From: CAZUHN01 sp964620535
GTDB lineage: Bacteria; UBA8248
Length of the DNA: 7,802 nucleotides
Assembly (NCBI GenBank): GCA_964620535.1
Contig: CAZUHN010000233.1
Span: forward strand, 1 to 7,802
Direction: 5' to 3'
The translations under genes and the position numbers were made by a program. This document shows, piece after piece, positions 6,244 to 7,802 of the stretch (the stretch's first letter is position 1; every line of letters begins with the position of its first letter). The notes under the pieces are model-generated. The model was not told the DNA's origin and did no database searches. It saw only the letters and a list, made by a program, of their open reading frames with translations.

Positions 6244-7689
6244 TCACGTAGTGGCTGAAGTCGCTTTTTTCCTGCGCCTCAAAAGAAGATTCGCCCCCAT
6301 GGAAATTTTTCGCATAAAGTCGGCTGCGGTGCGCACCCGGGTCAACTCCCGAAGGACGAATTTAGACCGTCCATAGAATTTCCTAAGGCCGTGCTGTTGA
6401 ATTTCGCGCAGCTCCTCTTCTTCGAAATCCGGATTCCAGAATTTCACCTTGAACCCCTCATAGGGTTTCTCAACAAATTCCTGCCAGTAGTCATAGGGAA
6501 TGATCCCGTCACGGAGCATGCGGTTGTAGAGCTCGGTCTTGGGGTAGGGGGTGCAAATGGAAAACTGGCAATAATCCGGGTTCAGCTCGGTCGCAAAATC
6601 GAAGGTTTGTTCCATCTCCTCTCGTGTCTCTCCGGGAATGCCGATCATCATGTAGGCGTAAGTTCCGATGCCCGCGTTGTGCGTTTGCCTGAACACCCGG
6701 CGTACCAGGTCAAGGTTAATCCCCTTTTCCATATAATCCAGGCTTCTTTGGGAGGCACTCTCCACGCCGTAATGGATTCGGTAACATCCCGCCTTTCTGA
6801 GATCGCGAAGAAGTTCCTCGGTAATGCAGTCCACCCGCGAACTGATTTTGAACTGAATCTTAACGCCTCGCCGAACGATTTCCTCGCAAATCTCGTGGAC
6901 ACGCTTCTTGCGGATGGTGATGGTGTCGTCAACGAAGAAAAAATCCGTGATCCCCTGGTCGGCGAGCGCCTCGACTTCATCGACAACATTTTCCGGATTT
7001 CTCCAGCGAAACTCTGTCCGCCGGATATCGCAGAACGTGCACGCAAAGGGACATCCCCTTGAAGACAAAATCGTCGCTGTCACATCGCTCGCACCAATCA
7101 GATTGTTGTAGTTCCGCAGGTTGATCAGGTGGCGGGCCGGGAACGGGAGATCGTCCAGATTCCCCGCGTCTCCCTTTCTCTCCGACACGTTACACTGGAA
7201 CGGATCCCTCCAACTCAGCCCAGGAATGGCGGAAAGATCCTCGCGCTTCTCGCCCCGATCGATGACTTCGACCAGGTGGGAAAAAGAAATTTCCCCGTCC
7301 CCGGTGAGAACGTAGTCCACATGGGGCAGATTCGCCGTTTCCTCGGGATAGTAGTTCGCGTGGTGACCACCGAAAACCACTTTGGCCCTCGGGTGATATT
7401 TTTTCACAAGTTCGGCCGTCCGGCATGAATCGATGAGATTGAACGTCAATACACTGATGGCAGCCATGTCAATGGGCCTTTTTCGAATCTCCTCTTCGAA
7501 TTGCGCATAATCCAGGCCCAGGGCGGGGGCGTCGACAAAATCCGATCGGTTGCCGCACGCATTTTCATAGTAAGCTGCGACATAGAGAAGACCCAGTTTC
7601 GGGTAAACTCCGGCTCCCTGTTGAATCTGCTCGGGGAGCGAATTTTCGATGGAATGCGTTTCGGGAGGCGAAATGAAAACGACGTCCAT
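6244..7689 (-). CDS. B12-binding-domain radical SAM protein
   Basis: A 481-residue protein of the cobalamin-binding radical SAM type (class B architecture). Residues 1-150 form the B12-binding-like Rossmann domain: VVFISPPE at the start, PKLGLLYVAAY (30-40), VVFGGHHANYYPEE (104-117) and VDYVLTGDGE (124-133). The usual DxHxxG cobalamin motif reads D53-A-P55-A-L-G58, so the His that ligates cobalt in many relatives is Pro. The radical SAM domain follows, with SSRGCPFACTFC (209-220) giving the CxxxCxxC cluster ligands C213, C217 and C220. FFFVDDTI (250-257) and YGVESASQ (307-314) are further family features. Members methylate unactivated carbons or do other radical chemistry on lipids, antibiotics or sugars; the substrate here is unknown. 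The ATG at 7689 is the only good start, though its ribosome-binding site is weak. The gene is convergent with the glycosyltransferase operon, so co-regulation is not implied. Confidence 0.92.
   Translation of the reverse strand: MDVVFISPPETHSIENSLPEQIQQGAGVYPKLGLLYVAAYYENACGNRSDFVDAPALGLDYAQFEEEIRKRPIDMAAISVLTFNLIDSCRTAELVKKYHPRAKVVFGGHHANYYPEETANLPHVDYVLTGDGEISFSHLVEVIDRGEKREDLSAIPGLSWRDPFQCNVSERKGDAGNLDDLPFPARHLINLRNYNNLIGASDVTATILSSRGCPFACTFCDIRRTEFRWRNPENVVDEVEALADQGITDFFFVDDTITIRKKRVHEICEEIVRRGVKIQFKISSRVDCITEELLRDLRKAGCYRIHYGVESASQRSLDYMEKGINLDLVRRVFRQTHNAGIGTYAYMMIGIPGETREEMEQTFDFATELNPDYCQFSICTPYPKTELYNRMLRDGIIPYDYWQEFVEKPYEGFKVKFWNPDFEEEELREIQQHGLRKFYGRSKFVLRELTRVRTAADFMRKISMGANLLLRRRKKATSATT
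6250..6270 (+). terminator. Possible intrinsic terminator of the methyltransferase-GT2-DUF2304 operon
   Basis: AGTGGC (6250-6255) can pair with GTCGCT (6260-6265) around a TGAA loop. Two of the six pairs are wobbles, and five further T follow (6266-6270). It starts 48 bases after the DUF2304 stop and overlaps the last codons of the convergent radical SAM gene. A competing hairpin (AGTCAC with GTGGCT) overlaps it. The stem is weak, so the call is tentative. Confidence 0.35.
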
Positions 7690-7802
7690 ACCTAAAGGTG
7701 CCCTTTCACAAAAGAGAAGCCCACCATCTTCAACCGCGGGTGGAAGAATAACATATATATTAGGGCGAATTAACCAGATGAGGAATTTGAGCGATAAAAA
7801 TT
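7690..7802 (-). promoter_or_regulatory. AT-rich upstream region of the radical SAM gene
   Basis: The 113 bases upstream of the radical SAM start are AT-rich relative to the coding regions. On the minus strand a TAATATATATG block (around 7752-7762) offers several overlapping -10-like hexamers with four of six consensus matches, but none is paired with a good -35. A promoter is likely here by position, yet I cannot choose its exact elements. No other gene is visible before the window ends. Confidence 0.35.
7694..7706 (-). promoter_or_regulatory. Small inverted repeat over the translation initiation region of the radical SAM gene
   Basis: AAAGG (7694-7698) and CCTTT (7702-7706) form a 5-bp stem with a 3-base loop, ending 4 bases before the ATG. 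On the minus strand the only purine-rich stretch near the start (AAAGGG) lies inside this repeat. The hairpin could limit ribosome access, but it is short and may be accidental. Confidence 0.25.

Noticed and set aside
6391..7062. + strand open frame of 223 codons opposite the radical SAM gene
   Set aside because: Antisense shadow of the well-supported radical SAM gene; no ribosome-binding site or family-like sequence.

Overview
The window reads as ordinary chromosomal DNA from a high-GC bacterium. Initiation codons are GTG and TTG as well as ATG, ribosome-binding sites are of the GGAGG type, and genes are tightly overlapped. A taxon cannot be fixed from the sequence. The gene families (GT2 + DUF2304 + GT-C glycosylation genes, a B12-type radical SAM enzyme, a TRZ/ATZ-like amidohydrolase) suit an environmental, probably Gram-negative, lineage. 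I see no transposase, integrase, CRISPR array or phage gene.

Layout. (1) Positions 1-360 hold a tRNA-Thr(CGT) with a plausible sigma70-type promoter, a leader rich in palindromes, and a long hairpin 18 nt downstream that is well paired only in the + strand transcript. (2) Positions 361-1803 on the minus strand encode a TRZ/ATZ-type amidohydrolase in which the metal-binding His residues of strands 1 and 5 are replaced, so it is probably not a conventional metallo-deaminase. (3) Positions 1804-2107 are non-coding. (4) Positions 2108 to about 4138 on the minus strand encode a large polytopic GT-C-type membrane glycosyltransferase. (5) From a short divergent intergenic region, a + strand operon (4233-6201) encodes a zinc-ribbon SAM methyltransferase, a DPM1-like GT2 glycosyltransferase and a small DUF2304 membrane protein. 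Their stops and starts overlap. (6) Convergent to this operon, 6244-7689 on the minus strand encodes a cobalamin-binding-type radical SAM enzyme whose DxHxxG histidine is a proline. Its AT-rich upstream region ends the window.

How the genes may work together. The GT2 enzyme with its DUF2304 partner is the usual arrangement for making a polyprenyl-phosphate sugar on the cytoplasmic face of the membrane. GT-C enzymes use such lipid-linked sugars on the outer face. The divergent pair of transcription units therefore looks like one small glycan-modification module, with the methyltransferase adding a methyl group to a sugar or related precursor. The methyltransferase gene is markedly less GC-rich than the genes on either side, which suggests a mosaic origin. 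Whether the radical SAM enzyme and the amidohydrolase belong to the same pathway cannot be told from the sequence.

The points most worth a second look are the amidohydrolase without its metal ligands, the radical SAM enzyme without its cobalamin-ligating histidine, the + strand-specific hairpin after the tRNA, and the low-GC methyltransferase inside the divergent glycosylation module.
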